Source of the DNA: ZC4RG25 sp041687075
GTDB lineage: Bacteria; Pseudomonadota; Alphaproteobacteria; Rhizobiales; Hyphomicrobiaceae
Assembly (NCBI GenBank): GCA_041687075.1
Contig: JAWLCO010000006.1
Location: 1-64,000 of the forward strand
DNA length: 64,000 nt
Reading direction: 5' to 3'
This document shows, piece by piece, positions 8,399 to 17,318 of the stretch (the stretch's first letter is position 1; every line of letters begins with the position of its first letter). The position numbers and the translations under genes are program-made. The notes beneath the pieces are model-generated. The model saw nothing but the letters and a program-made list of their open reading frames with translations, searched no databases and was not told the origin of the DNA.

Positions 8399-9256
8399 TC
8401 AGCCCCCGACGGCAACGTTGTCGATGAGGCGCGTCTGCCCGAGCCAGGCAGCAGCCAGTACGCGTAGCGGCCGGCCTGAGCCCCGATCGGCAGGCGCCAG
8501 CGTTTCCGCATCGCGGACGGCCAGATAGTCGACCTTGAAGCCGGCCGCGGTCAGCTCCTCCCGGCCGCGGCTCGTCGCCTCCTCGATAGAGGTGCCGCGG
8601 GCGACGGCTGCGGCGGTCTCCTCGAGCACGCGATAAATCGCCGGCGCGATCGCCCTCTGCTCGGGGTCCATGTACGCGTTGCGGGAGCTCATCGCGACCC
8701 CGTCCGCCTCGCGAACCGTCGGATGGCCGACGATCTCCAGCGGCAGATCGAGGTCGCCCACCACCTGCCGGATGACGCAGAGCTGCTGGTAGTCCTTTTC
8801 CCCGAACACGGCGAGGTCGGGCGCGACCTGGTTGAAGAGCTTCGTGCAGACGGTGGCGACGCCAATGAAGAAGCTCGGGCGATGGTCGCTCTCCAGCCCT
8901 TCGGCCGGTCCCTTCGGCACGATGCTGGTGGCGAATCCCGGCGGATACATCACCGTCACGTCAGGCATCCAGACGAGATCGCAACCAACGGCCGCAAGCT
9001 TCGCGAGGTCGCCGGCCTCGTCGCGCGGATAGCGGGCGAAGTCTTCGTGCGGCGCGAACTGCGTCGGGTTCACGAAAATCGACACGACGACGCGCGGGCA
9101 TCTCGCCTTGGCGGCGCGCACCAGGGCCAGATGCCCTTCGTGCAAGGCGCCCATCGTCGGCACGAGGCCGATGTGCTCGCCGCCGTTGCGCCAGCCGCTC
9201 ACGGCCTCGCGCAGGCGGGCGAGGGAGCGGACGACCATGACCTGTCCTGGCGACAC
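8399..9256 (-). CDS. panC: Pantothenate synthetase
   Basis: At 285 residues this is the normal length for PanC, which condenses pantoate and beta-alanine with ATP in coenzyme A synthesis. Motifs in order are PTMGALHEGH (adenylate binding), FVNPTQF, GEKDYQQL and MSSRNAY (KMSKS-like loop). No panB or panD lies beside it; it stands alone between the convergent transporter gene and the divergent putA. Assignment is secure. Confidence 0.96.
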   Translation of the reverse strand: MSPGQVMVVRSLARLREAVSGWRNGGEHIGLVPTMGALHEGHLALVRAAKARCPRVVVSIFVNPTQFAPHEDFARYPRDEAGDLAKLAAVGCDLVWMPDVTVMYPPGFATSIVPKGPAEGLESDHRPSFFIGVATVCTKLFNQVAPDLAVFGEKDYQQLCVIRQVVGDLDLPLEIVGHPTVREADGVAMSSRNAYMDPEQRAIAPAIYRVLEETAAAVARGTSIEEATSRGREELTAAGFKVDYLAVRDAETLAPADRGSGRPLRVLAAAWLGQTRLIDNVAVGG

Positions 9257-9459
9257 GGGCCTACCCCATTTCGTGCAGCCTTATGTTGCGGCGCGCAACG
9301 TCGTGCGGGATGGCGCTTTCGTCAAGGCCCTCTTCGGGATCACAGGTATTCGCCGGGCAGGAGGGTGGCGGCTTTCTACCGCGGGGCAATAGGTCGAAAC
9401 GCGGGGCATGCAATCTGCTACGATAGACGCGAAATTCACTCAGTCCGATGAGACACGCC

Positions 9460-12400
9460 ATGGCCAACCAGCTCGTAGCAGTGCATCCCGGCAACCTTGA
9501 CGCTGCGCAGACGATCCCTCCGCGGGATGAGATCGCTGCTTATCACCTGATGGAAGAGCACCGGCTCGTGGGAGCGCTGATCGAGCGGGCGATTTTTGCC
9601 GAGGACGAGCGGCGGCGCATCGCGGACCTGGCGCGGCGCTTCGTACACGCGGCGCGCGCGGGGCGGCAGAAGTATTCGGGTATCGACGCCTTCATGCTGG
9701 AGTACGGGCTGACCAGCGAGGAAGGCGTCATTCTGATGTGCCTTGCCGAAGCCCTGCTTCGTATTCCGGACACGGAGACGGCCGATCAGCTCATCGCCGA
9801 GAAGATCGGCGGCGGCCACTGGGAAAAGCACCTGGGCCATTCCGACAGCCTGTTCGTCAATGCCTCAACCTGGGGGCTGATGCTGACGGGACAGATCGTC
9901 AAGCTCCGTGATGTGAGGCGCGAGCGGCCGGCGAACCTGCTGAAGCGCATGGTGGTGCGTTCGGGTGAGCCGGTGATCCGGCAGGCCCTGCGGCAGGCCA
10001 TGCGTGTCATGGGCAACCAGTTCGTGCTCGGCCGGACCATCAAGGAAGCGCTCGCCCGCGCCGCGCCGATGGAAGCCCGCGGCTATCGCTTCTCCTACGA
10101 CATGCTGGGCGAGGCGGCGAAGACGGCGCGGGACGCGGAGCGGTATTTCGATCGCTACATGGTCGCCGTCGATGAGGTCGGCCGGAGCGCCGGGCCACTC
10201 GTCTCCGAGCACCCCGACGCGCTGATGGGGCGGCCGAACCTATCGGTGAAGCTGTCCGCCATCCACCCGCGCTATGAGCCCGGCAAGGAGGCGCGGCTCG
10301 AGCGCGAGCTGCTTCCGCGCATTGTCGAGCTGGCCACGGCTGCCCGGGCGCGCGGCATCGCGGTGACCATCGACGCGGAGGAGCAGGACCGGCTCGATCT
10401 GTCGCTGGAGCTGTTTGCCCGTGCCCTCATCCATCCCAAGCTGGACGGCTGGCACGGCCTGGGCCTCGCGGTGCAGGCCTACGGCAGGCGTGCCATTCCG
10501 GTGCTGCGCTGGCTGAGGCGGCTTGCACATCGCACGGGCAAGCGCCTGCCCGTTCGCCTGGTGAAGGGCGCCTACTGGGACAGCGAGATTAAATGGGCGC
10601 AAGAACGGGGCTTTGCCGACTATCCCGTGTTCACGCGCAAGCTGCACACGGACGTGTCGTATCTCGCCTGCATGCGGCTGCTGCTCTCCGACCCGCAGGC
10701 GTTCTATCCGCAGTTCGCCACCCATAATGCGCATACGGTTGCCGCGGCCTTCGTCTCGGCCGGCGAGGCGCCCTACGAGTTCCAGCGCCTGCATGGCATG
10801 GGCGAGGCGCTCTATGAGGAGGTCGTCGGCGCAGCCAAGCTCAACCGGCCATGCCGCGTATACGCGCCCGTCGGCGGCCACGAGGACCTGCTCGCCTATC
10901 TCGTCCGGAGGCTCCTGGAGAACGGGGCCAACACGTCATTCGTGAACCGCCTCGCCGACGAGGAGGCGCCCGTTGCCGAGATCATCCGCGATCCCGTAGA
11001 GGCGGCCGAAAGCGAGCGCGAGCTGCCCGCCGAGGCACGCCAACCTGCCATTCCGCAGCCGCGCGACATCTACGGCGCCGGCCGGCGCAACAGCCTCGGT
11101 CTGCCGCTGAGCGAGCCGACGGTGCGGTCTGCCTTGCAGGCGGAAATGGCGGAGGTGCTCGAGCAGCCCTTGGCCGTCGCCCCGATCATCAATGGCGAGA
11201 CGCCATCGGGCGGCGAGGAGCTGGTCGCAGCCTCCCCGCATGACCGCCGCCGCGAGCTCGGCACCATTCGACTGGCCAATGCGGAGATGGTCGAGGAGGC
11301 GATCGCCAGCGCCTGCGGAGCGGCCCGCGAATGGGATGCCCGCGGCGGGCCGGCGCGTGCCGAGATTCTGGAGAAGGCCGCGGATCTGCTCGAGCGGGAC
11401 CGCGCGCAGCTGATGGCGGTGATCGTCGCTGAGGCCGGGAAGACGCTGGAGAACGCGCAGGCCGATATTCGCGAGGCTGTCGACTTCCTCCGCTATTACG
11501 CGACCGAAGCGCGGCGGCTGTTCGCCGGTCCCACGGAGCTTCAGGGCCCCACGGGTGAGCGGAACACGCTGGAGCTCAGGGGCCGCGGACCGTTCGCCTG
11601 CATCAGCCCGTGGAATTTCCCGATCGCGATCTTCACGGGCCAGGTATCGGCGGCGCTTGCCGCGGGCAACCCGGTGCTGGCGAAACCGGCCGAGCAGACG
11701 CCCATGACGGCCTACGTCACCACGAAGCTCCTGCACGAGGCGGGCGTGCCGCCGAACGTGCTGCACCTGCTGCCGGGCGCAGGCGATGTCGGCGCGATGC
11801 TCGTCAAGGATGCGCGCGTGCAGGGGGTGGCCTTCACCGGCTCGAACGAGACCGCCTGGCACATTCAGCGGGCGCTGACCGACCGGCGCAGTGCGATCGT
11901 TCCGTTCATCGCCGAGACGGGCGGCATGAATGCGATGATCGTGGATTCGAGCGCCCTGCCGGAGCAGGTGGTGCGCGATGCAGTCCGCTCCGCCTTCGAC
12001 AGCGCCGGGCAGCGGTGCTCGGCAGTGCGGGTGATGTTCGTTCAGGAGGACGTCGCCAACCGGGTCATCGACATGCTGGTGGGCGCGGTCGAGGAGCTCG
12101 ATCTCGGCGACCCGTTCGACTATGCGACCGACCTCGGCCCGGTCATCGACGAGCAGGCCCAGGATACGCTCGATGCCCACAAGGCGCGGATGTATCGCGA
12201 GGCCAAGGTGCTGGCGGACCTGAAGCTGCCGGAGAGATGCCGGTACGGGACCTTCGTGACCCCGGCGGTATTCGAGATCGACCACATCGTCCGCCTCGAG
12301 CGCGAGGTGTTCGGGCCCATTCTGCACGTGATCCGCTACCCGCAGGGGCACCTCGACAAGGTGATCGATGCCGTCAACGCCACTGGCTACGGCCTGACGC

Positions 12401-12681
12401 TTGGTTTGCACAGCCGCATCGGAGCTGTCGCCGACTTCGTGGCTGAGCGCGCCCGCGTCGGCAATCTCTACGTCAACCGCAACCAGATCGGCGCGGTGGT
12501 CGGCGTGCAGCCATTCGGCGGCGAGGGCCTGTCGGGCACGGGGCCCAAGGCGGGAGGTCCCAACTACCTGCCGCGCTTCGCCACGGAGAGGGTACGCAGC
12601 ACCGACATCACGGCGACCGGTGGCAACGTGCAGCTCTTGGGCCTCGGGCTCGATACGTCGCTCGCCACCCCGCGGCAGTGA
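9460..12681 (+). CDS. putA: Bifunctional proline dehydrogenase / P5C dehydrogenase
   Basis: About 1073 residues. The N-terminal half is the FAD-dependent proline dehydrogenase barrel (PNLSVKLSAIHPRYEP, RLVKGAYWDSEIKWAQ), and the C-terminal half is an NAD+ aldehyde dehydrogenase with catalytic Cys in SAGQRCSAVRV (about residue 853) and general-base Glu in IAETGGMNA (about 819). Together they oxidise proline to glutamate with channelling of the intermediate. There is no N-terminal ribbon-helix-helix domain, so unlike E. coli PutA it should not repress its own gene. The start is uncertain: an ATG at 9448 lies four codons upstream and neither has a strong ribosome-binding site. Confidence 0.96.
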   Translation: MANQLVAVHPGNLDAAQTIPPRDEIAAYHLMEEHRLVGALIERAIFAEDERRRIADLARRFVHAARAGRQKYSGIDAFMLEYGLTSEEGVILMCLAEALLRIPDTETADQLIAEKIGGGHWEKHLGHSDSLFVNASTWGLMLTGQIVKLRDVRRERPANLLKRMVVRSGEPVIRQALRQAMRVMGNQFVLGRTIKEALARAAPMEARGYRFSYDMLGEAAKTARDAERYFDRYMVAVDEVGRSAGPLVSEHPDALMGRPNLSVKLSAIHPRYEPGKEARLERELLPRIVELATAARARGIAVTIDAEEQDRLDLSLELFARALIHPKLDGWHGLGLAVQAYGRRAIPVLRWLRRLAHRTGKRLPVRLVKGAYWDSEIKWAQERGFADYPVFTRKLHTDVSYLACMRLLLSDPQAFYPQFATHNAHTVAAAFVSAGEAPYEFQRLHGMGEALYEEVVGAAKLNRPCRVYAPVGGHEDLLAYLVRRLLENGANTSFVNRLADEEAPVAEIIRDPVEAAESERELPAEARQPAIPQPRDIYGAGRRNSLGLPLSEPTVRSALQAEMAEVLEQPLAVAPIINGETPSGGEELVAASPHDRRRELGTIRLANAEMVEEAIASACGAAREWDARGGPARAEILEKAADLLERDRAQLMAVIVAEAGKTLENAQADIREAVDFLRYYATEARRLFAGPTELQGPTGERNTLELRGRGPFACISPWNFPIAIFTGQVSAALAAGNPVLAKPAEQTPMTAYVTTKLLHEAGVPPNVLHLLPGAGDVGAMLVKDARVQGVAFTGSNETAWHIQRALTDRRSAIVPFIAETGGMNAMIVDSSALPEQVVRDAVRSAFDSAGQRCSAVRVMFVQEDVANRVIDMLVGAVEELDLGDPFDYATDLGPVIDEQAQDTLDAHKARMYREAKVLADLKLPERCRYGTFVTPAVFEIDHIVRLEREVFGPILHVIRYPQGHLDKVIDAVNATGYGLTLGLHSRIGAVADFVAERARVGNLYVNRNQIGAVVGVQPFGGEGLSGTGPKAGGPNYLPRFATERVRSTDITATGGNVQLLGLGLDTSLATPRQ

Positions 12682-12683
12682 GG

Positions 12684-12709
12684 TCGAGGCCACGCTGGCG
12701 CGGCCTCGA
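12684..12709 (+). terminator. Hairpin downstream of putA
   Basis: An 8 bp perfect stem (12684-12691 with 12702-12709, 10 nt loop) begins three bases after the putA stop. It lacks a good T-tract, so it is a probable terminator at best. Confidence 0.45.
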
Positions 12710-12811
12710 TGTTGTGTGGAGGTCGCCCGAACGCCACCTATCAGAAGGGCGGTTAACCAGCTGTGCCCCGCGTGACTGCGGACCGGCTGTGAGCGGGTGA
12801 TAGGATTGGCC

Positions 12812-13609
12812 ATGGTGAAGGATCGCAAGACGACAGAGGGGACGGAGAGCGCCTCCAGGGTTCGGCCGTTTGCGACGGATGCACAGGGCAGGGCGCTGGA
12901 TGAGCACCGCCAGGGCAAGCCGCCGGCGGACCGCTCCTCCGATGGGGATGTCGCCCAGTTCATCGCCCGCATGAAGTCTCTCGCGCCGCAGGCCAAGGCG
13001 GGTCGCGGCCGGCTCATCTTCGCCATGGATGCCACCATGAGCCGCCAGCCGACCTGGGACATGGCGCTGGGCCTCCAGGCGGACATGTTCAAGGCGGTCA
13101 AGGAGGTCGGCGGGCTGGACGTGCAACTCGTCTACTTCCGCGGTGCTGGCGAATGTCGCGCGTCGAAGTGGGTTTCCGACCCCGAAGCGCTGGCGCGGTT
13201 GATGACCACCGTTTCCTGCCAGGGCGGCTACACCCAGATCCGCAAGGTGCTCACCCACGCACGCCAGGAGGCTGAGCGTCGACGCGTGAACGCCCTAATC
13301 TATGTCGGTGACTGTATGGAGGAGAGCATCGACGACCTCTGCGGCCGGGCTGGCGAGCTGGCCCTGCTGGGCGTCCCCGTCTTCCTGTTCCAGGAAGGCT
13401 ACGATACGCGGGCCGAGCGGGCATTTCGCGAGATCGCCCGGCTGACGCGCGGCGCCTACTGCCGGTTCGACGCAGGCTCGGCGGCGCAGTTGCGTGAGCT
13501 GCTGTCAGCGGTTGCCGTCTATGCGGCCGGCGGGCGGACGGCGCTCGAGCGGCTGAGCCATCAGGGCGCAAGCCGGGGCGCGCAACTTCTGCTCACGCAG
13601 ATGAAGTGA
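12812..13609 (+). CDS. Von Willebrand factor A domain protein
   Basis: The 265-residue product has a VWA fold from about residue 65. LIFAMDATMSR carries the metal-ion site in the form DxTxS, followed by the hydrophobic strand ALIYVGDCMEE and the strand LGVPVFLFQEG. The N-terminal 55 residues are polar and probably disordered. No signal peptide or membrane segment is seen, so it is likely cytosolic. AGGA lies six bases before the ATG at 12812; an in-frame GTG at 12797 is possible. It is followed after 16 bases by a membrane J-domain protein, so the two are probably co-transcribed and may act on a common client. Specific function is unknown. Confidence 0.8.
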   Translation: MVKDRKTTEGTESASRVRPFATDAQGRALDEHRQGKPPADRSSDGDVAQFIARMKSLAPQAKAGRGRLIFAMDATMSRQPTWDMALGLQADMFKAVKEVGGLDVQLVYFRGAGECRASKWVSDPEALARLMTTVSCQGGYTQIRKVLTHARQEAERRRVNALIYVGDCMEESIDDLCGRAGELALLGVPVFLFQEGYDTRAERAFREIARLTRGAYCRFDAGSAAQLRELLSAVAVYAAGGRTALERLSHQGASRGAQLLLTQMK

Positions 13610-13625
13610 CGAGAGAACAGGGGGC

Positions 13626-14333
13626 ATGCAGTACTTCCTGCTCGGTGTGGCGGCGCTGTTGCTGGTGCTGTTGGCACTGCGCGGCTTCACCCGGGCCAAC
13701 GTCAGCATCGTCGCGCGCCAGATCCGCATCGTCATGGGTTTCGTGGCGCTGGCCGCTGCTGGTGCGCTGACGTTCCGGGGGCTTTTGTCCTGGGCGACGC
13801 CGCTCGCCATGTTCGGGCTGTGGATGCTGTTTGGTGGCGGCGGGGCGCCGCTGGGCCAGCCCAGCAAGTCTCCGGGTCAGAGCTCGCGAGTGGTGACGGA
13901 CTACCTGGAGATGGAGCTCGACCACGATACCGGCGCCATGCACGGCCGCATCCTCCAGGGCAGCTTTGCGGGCCGGGAGATCGAGAGCATGAGCCCGGCA
14001 GAGCTGGCGATGCTCTGGCAGGAGTGCCAGTTCAGCGATGTGCAATCCGCGCAGATCATCGAGGCGTATCTCGACAGCATTCACCCCACGTGGCGGGACG
14101 ACATGGCACGCGGGGGTGCCGGCGGCACCGGGTCCGGGGCGGAGACGGCCTACGGCGGGAGAATGACGCGAGAGGAGGCTTACGAGGTGCTGGGCCTCGC
14201 GCCCGGCGCCAGTGAGGAAGAGATCCGGCGCGCTCACAAGGAGCTGATGCTGAAGCTGCACCCGGACCGCGGCGGCTCAGGTTACCTCGCGGCGAAGATC
14301 AACCTGGCGAAAGAGGTGCTGCTGGCGAAGTAG
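13626..14333 (+). CDS. Membrane-anchored J-domain (DnaJ-like) protein
   Basis: This 235-residue protein starts with a membrane segment (residues 2-20), has a second hydrophobic region at about 34-72, a middle segment of unknown fold, and a C-terminal J domain from about residue 180 that includes the HPD motif in KLHPDRGGSG. J domains stimulate DnaK ATPase; C-terminal J domains on membrane anchors resemble DjlA or Tim14-type co-chaperones that recruit Hsp70 to the membrane. AGGGGG precedes the ATG. It forms a unit with the VWA gene upstream. Clients are unknown. Confidence 0.85.
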   Translation: MQYFLLGVAALLLVLLALRGFTRANVSIVARQIRIVMGFVALAAAGALTFRGLLSWATPLAMFGLWMLFGGGGAPLGQPSKSPGQSSRVVTDYLEMELDHDTGAMHGRILQGSFAGREIESMSPAELAMLWQECQFSDVQSAQIIEAYLDSIHPTWRDDMARGGAGGTGSGAETAYGGRMTREEAYEVLGLAPGASEEEIRRAHKELMLKLHPDRGGSGYLAAKINLAKEVLLAK

Positions 14334-14353
14334 CGTTCATGAGATCGCGGAAT

Positions 14354-14418
14354 GGTGAAATCGAGAGCTGGACCACCGACTTCACGACTTCACGACTTCA
14401 CGATTTCACGACTTCACG
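14354..14418. repeat. Octamer array, copy 1 (five ACTTCACG units plus inverted unit)
   Basis: Five tandem 8-mers occupy 14379-14418 (four ACTTCACG and one ATTTCACG). An inverted unit, GGTGAAAT, lies at 14354-14361, so a hairpin can form. The array sits between convergent genes and ends four bases from the downstream carboxypeptidase stop codon. A relative with the same layout is at 32288-32343. Confidence 0.85.
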
Positions 14419-14422
14419 ACTC

Positions 14423-16021
14423 CTACTCCCCCTTCGCAACGAAACAGTCGATACTCCGGCGGCGCAGCTCCGCGCAGGTGCTTCGTGCCGCAGAAGAGTC
14501 GAACCCGGCAAAACGCGCTCGATAGAGCTGCCGCTTCCCGGTCTTGACCGGAACGGTCAGCGGGGAGGCCTCGGCAAGCAGTCCTGACGCGCGCTCCAGG
14601 GCGGCGACGAGGGCCTTCTTCGCTTCGGCGGCTGTCGTGTAGGCGCCGACCTGCACCTGGTAGACGCTATCTGCGGCCGACTTTGACGCAGCAGGCGCAG
14701 CGGCCGGTTTCTCATCACCTGGTACGGCAGCTTGTATCCCCGATCCGGGCGTTTCGACTCCTGTCAGCGCGGAGCTGTCGACGAAGGAAACGCGCTGCAC
14801 GACGGATTGCCCACGTGCCAGCGCCTCGGCCTGATCCTGCAGCGTTGAGGGCTTCCTGCCGAGCGCCATGGCCCCCGGAGGCCGTCTGTCCGCAATCGGG
14901 CCCGTAGTCGAGGCCTCGACCAGAACGGGCTCGTCCACCGGCGCGGACTTGGGAGCGATATCGACCGGACGCACCTTGGCGATCGAAATGGCCGGCGCTG
15001 GCGACCTGGGCGCGGCCGCTTCAGCCGGCTCCACCGCGCGCGCCGGAACCGGAGGAACGGCGCTCGCCGTCGCGATTGGCGGCCTGTTGTCCGCACTTGC
15101 CGTTGGCGTCGGTTCCGGCCGCTTTGCAGGCGCCGGTGGCGTCACGCGGTAGAACGATACCGGGGCCGGCTTGCGGGTCTTCTTCTTCGAGGCCTTGGCG
15201 ATCGTACGATTGAGCAGCGCCCGCATCTCCGCGTTGCGGCTGGCGGCTGTCCTGCCACCGAACACGACCGCCACGACGTGCTTGCCGCCCCGCTGTACCG
15301 AGTTCACCACGTTGAAGCCGGACATGCGGATATAGCCGGTCTTCAGCCCATCGGTGCCGGGATAGGTCCTGAGCAGCGCATTATGGTTACGGTACGACCG
15401 GCCGCGGTACTTGAATACCCGCGTCGAGAAGAAGTGGTAATGCTGCGGGAAGTCGTCCTGCAGGTGCAGCGCCAGCGTCAGCATGTCCCGCGCCGTCGTG
15501 ACCTGCTCGACGTCGGGCAGGCCGGAGGCATTGCGGAACGTGCTCTTTGACATGCCGAGCAGCCGAGCCTTCTCGGTCATCATCTTGGCGAAGTTGACCT
15601 CGGTGCCGCCGATGTGCTCGCCGACGGCTCTGGCAACATCATTGGCCGACTTGGTGACCAGCGCCCGGATCGCGTCACGGACAGTAATCTCCTCGCCTTC
15701 CTTGAGCCCCAGCTTGGAAGGCGGAGCCATGGCGCCCCACTTGGTCATCCTGATTTTTGTATCGAGCGAAAGCCGGCCGCTCTCGATCTCCTCGAAGACC
15801 ATGTAAAGCGTCATCATCTTGGTGAGCGAGGCCGGGTGGCGCAGTGCATCCGCATTCGATGCATGCAGAACCTTGCCCGTGTTGGCGTCGATCACCATCG
15901 AGGCCCGGCGCGCCTTGGCCGAGGCTTCCGTCGGCAAAGATATTGCAAGAAACAGCGCGGCCAGCAGGCAGAAACAGGCCTGCACGTGCCGCCAGTAGCG
16001 ATTGGACTTTTCAAGCCGCAT
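14423..16021 (-). CDS. D-alanyl-D-alanine carboxypeptidase with C-terminal SPOR domain
   Basis: The 532-residue product has a signal sequence (about residues 1-36) and an S11 peptidase domain with Ser65 and Lys68 in ASLTK, SAN at 125-127 and KTG at 227-229. It should trim the terminal D-Ala of peptidoglycan stem peptides in the periplasm. A Pro/Ala-rich linker (about 290-440) leads to a C-terminal SPOR domain (about 455-530, YQVQVGAYTT...), which binds denuded glycan at division sites. That combination suggests septal recruitment. The start is the ATG at 16021 with GGTGAG upstream; a TTG just before it was ignored. It is convergent with the J-domain gene. Confidence 0.92.
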   Translation of the reverse strand: MRLEKSNRYWRHVQACFCLLAALFLAISLPTEASAKARRASMVIDANTGKVLHASNADALRHPASLTKMMTLYMVFEEIESGRLSLDTKIRMTKWGAMAPPSKLGLKEGEEITVRDAIRALVTKSANDVARAVGEHIGGTEVNFAKMMTEKARLLGMSKSTFRNASGLPDVEQVTTARDMLTLALHLQDDFPQHYHFFSTRVFKYRGRSYRNHNALLRTYPGTDGLKTGYIRMSGFNVVNSVQRGGKHVVAVVFGGRTAASRNAEMRALLNRTIAKASKKKTRKPAPVSFYRVTPPAPAKRPEPTPTASADNRPPIATASAVPPVPARAVEPAEAAAPRSPAPAISIAKVRPVDIAPKSAPVDEPVLVEASTTGPIADRRPPGAMALGRKPSTLQDQAEALARGQSVVQRVSFVDSSALTGVETPGSGIQAAVPGDEKPAAAPAASKSAADSVYQVQVGAYTTAAEAKKALVAALERASGLLAEASPLTVPVKTGKRQLYRARFAGFDSSAARSTCAELRRRSIDCFVAKGE

Positions 16022-16280
16022 CAAGTACTCACCACATGGATCCGGGCGGCCGCGGCATCCGTCTCATCGTGCCGCTCGCGAGTGTCGGCCGGGGATCCTG
16101 AAGACCGCCACACCTCCACCTGCGCCGCAGTTGCTCTCTTGTTCCTCACCGAAACAGCGGTTTTTGGCACCTTTGCGGCGTTCAGTCGGCCACCGAACCG
16201 GGGCGCCTTCAGCCTCGGGGGAGATTAAGGGGAGGGGACTAGGAACTGGTTAATGGACTGCCAGCCGTGGTTGCAGCTTT

Positions 16281-16322
16281 GTCGGGTATCCGACTTGACG
16301 TGGTAGATGACAGGCGTATCTT
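16281..16322 (+). promoter_or_regulatory. Probable sigma-70 promoter of the phasin gene
   Basis: TTGACG at 16295-16300 and TATCTT at 16317-16322 are separated by 16 bases, a good housekeeping promoter, about 58 bases before the phasin ATG. The inverted repeat GTCGG-GTAT-CCGAC (16281-16294) touches the -35 box and could be an operator. The rest of the 359 bp divergent gap shows nothing clear. Confidence 0.55.
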
Positions 16323-16380
16323 GTGCGGTGCAAACTCGCGATGCTGCCCCCCGCAGCCCGCTCGCACACAGGATTGCGTC

Positions 16381-16695
16381 ATGATCAACAATATGGACGT
16401 ACAGAAGCTCGGTCAGGAGAATCTGGATCGAGCCATGCGCCTGTTGGGAGACTGGAACAGGAACTGGCAGGCAATTGCCGCCGAGATGACCGATTACAGC
16501 AAGCGCTCTTTCGAGCAGAGCACCAAGACACTCGAAAAGCTGCTGGCCGCAAAGAGCATGGAACAGGCGATCGAGATTCAGACCAGTTATGCTAAACGTG
16601 CCTACGATGAGTACATGCAGCAGATGAACAAGCTCGGCGGGATGTATGCCAATCTCGCGAAGGAGGCCTACAAGCCGCTGGACACGGGGAACTGA
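16381..16695 (+). CDS. Phasin family protein
   Basis: The 104-residue product is almost entirely helical and amphipathic, with the phasin pattern of repeated Gln/Lys/Glu heptads (FEQSTKTLEKLLAAKSMEQA, then YAKRAYDEYM). Phasins coat polyhydroxyalkanoate granules, or act as general helical chaperone-like proteins; a class I PHA synthase is encoded about 29 kb away at 45.4 kb, consistent with the first role. The ATG at 16381 is preceded by AGGA. It is monocistronic: it has its own promoter and a clear terminator. Confidence 0.88.
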   Translation: MINNMDVQKLGQENLDRAMRLLGDWNRNWQAIAAEMTDYSKRSFEQSTKTLEKLLAAKSMEQAIEIQTSYAKRAYDEYMQQMNKLGGMYANLAKEAYKPLDTGN

Positions 16696-16748
16696 GCACC
16701 CCACGTTGGGGGGACATGCAGTCGTCGCGTTTCGTTGAACGGCTGACA

Positions 16749-16776
16749 GGCTCGGGCATATGACCGGGCCTTTTTT
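16749..16776 (+). terminator. Intrinsic terminator after the phasin gene
   Basis: A 7 bp stem (16749-16755 with 16764-16770, one G-T pair) with an 8 nt loop is followed directly by six Ts. It is a textbook rho-independent terminator 54 bases after the stop. Confidence 0.9.
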
Positions 16777-16811
16777 GCGTCGCGTTTCCGGCGATTGATC
16801 GGAAGCGGATG

Positions 16812-16840
16812 GATCGTTTCGGCGCAAAATCGCGTATAAT
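16812..16840 (+). promoter_or_regulatory. Possible clpS-clpA promoter
   Basis: A perfect TATAAT lies at 16835-16840, about 118 bases before the chosen clpS start. The matching -35 region (16812-16817) is poor, so this is tentative. Confidence 0.3.
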
Positions 16841-16957
16841 GATCGTGACCCGGGGGGTTGCCGCGCCGGAAACGTCGCGTAACTTAAATCCTGGAACCTG
16901 AGAACTCGATTGGCGAACTTGGCAGGGGACGCTTCAGACGCGGAGCGTGTGGAGCAG

Positions 16958-17311
16958 ATGACGAAGTTGATGGCTATGGCGGGGAACAACGGACCGGATA
17001 GGGGCAGCGAGGAGGACGGCCGTACTGGCCTCGTCACGAAAACCCGGCCCAAGACGAAGCGGCCGCACCTCTACAAGGTGTTGCTGCTCAACGATGATTA
17101 CACGCCGATGGAGTTCGTCGTGCATGTGCTCGAAAGGTTCTTCAACAAGGGGCGGGAAGAAGCGACCCGCATCATGCTCCACGTCCACCACAAGGGCGTC
17201 GGGATGTGCGGTGTCTACACGTATGAAGTGGCAGAGACCAAGGTGACGCAGGTCATGGATTTCTCGCGTCAGCATGGCCATCCTCTTCAATGCACCATGG
17301 AGAAGGAGTAG
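16958..17311 (+). CDS. clpS: ATP-dependent Clp protease adaptor ClpS
   Basis: ClpS delivers N-end-rule substrates to ClpAP. The core is complete: KVLLLNDDYTPMEFVVHVLE with the conserved Asn-Asp pair and the Met gate, then the MLHVHHKGVG and YEVAETKVTQVMDF segments. From the ATG at 16958 the length is 117 residues. The longest frame starts at a TTG at 16910, and other ATGs occur at 16970 and 16976. I chose 16958 for the nearby GGAG, although the spacing is short, so the start is uncertain. clpA follows within 10 bases, the usual alphaproteobacterial order. Confidence 0.93.
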   Translation: MTKLMAMAGNNGPDRGSEEDGRTGLVTKTRPKTKRPHLYKVLLLNDDYTPMEFVVHVLERFFNKGREEATRIMLHVHHKGVGMCGVYTYEVAETKVTQVMDFSRQHGHPLQCTMEKE

Positions 17312-17318
17312 GTTCCCC

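Noticed and set aside
10936..13101. A 721-codon open frame on the minus strand
   Set aside because: It is antisense to putA and the VWA gene, has no family motifs, and results from high-GC codon bias.
17274..17318. ATG start of clpA overlapping clpS
   Set aside because: Family members begin at the PSFSQSLE segment; the TTG at 17319 with AAGGAG fits, and the extra 15 residues do not.
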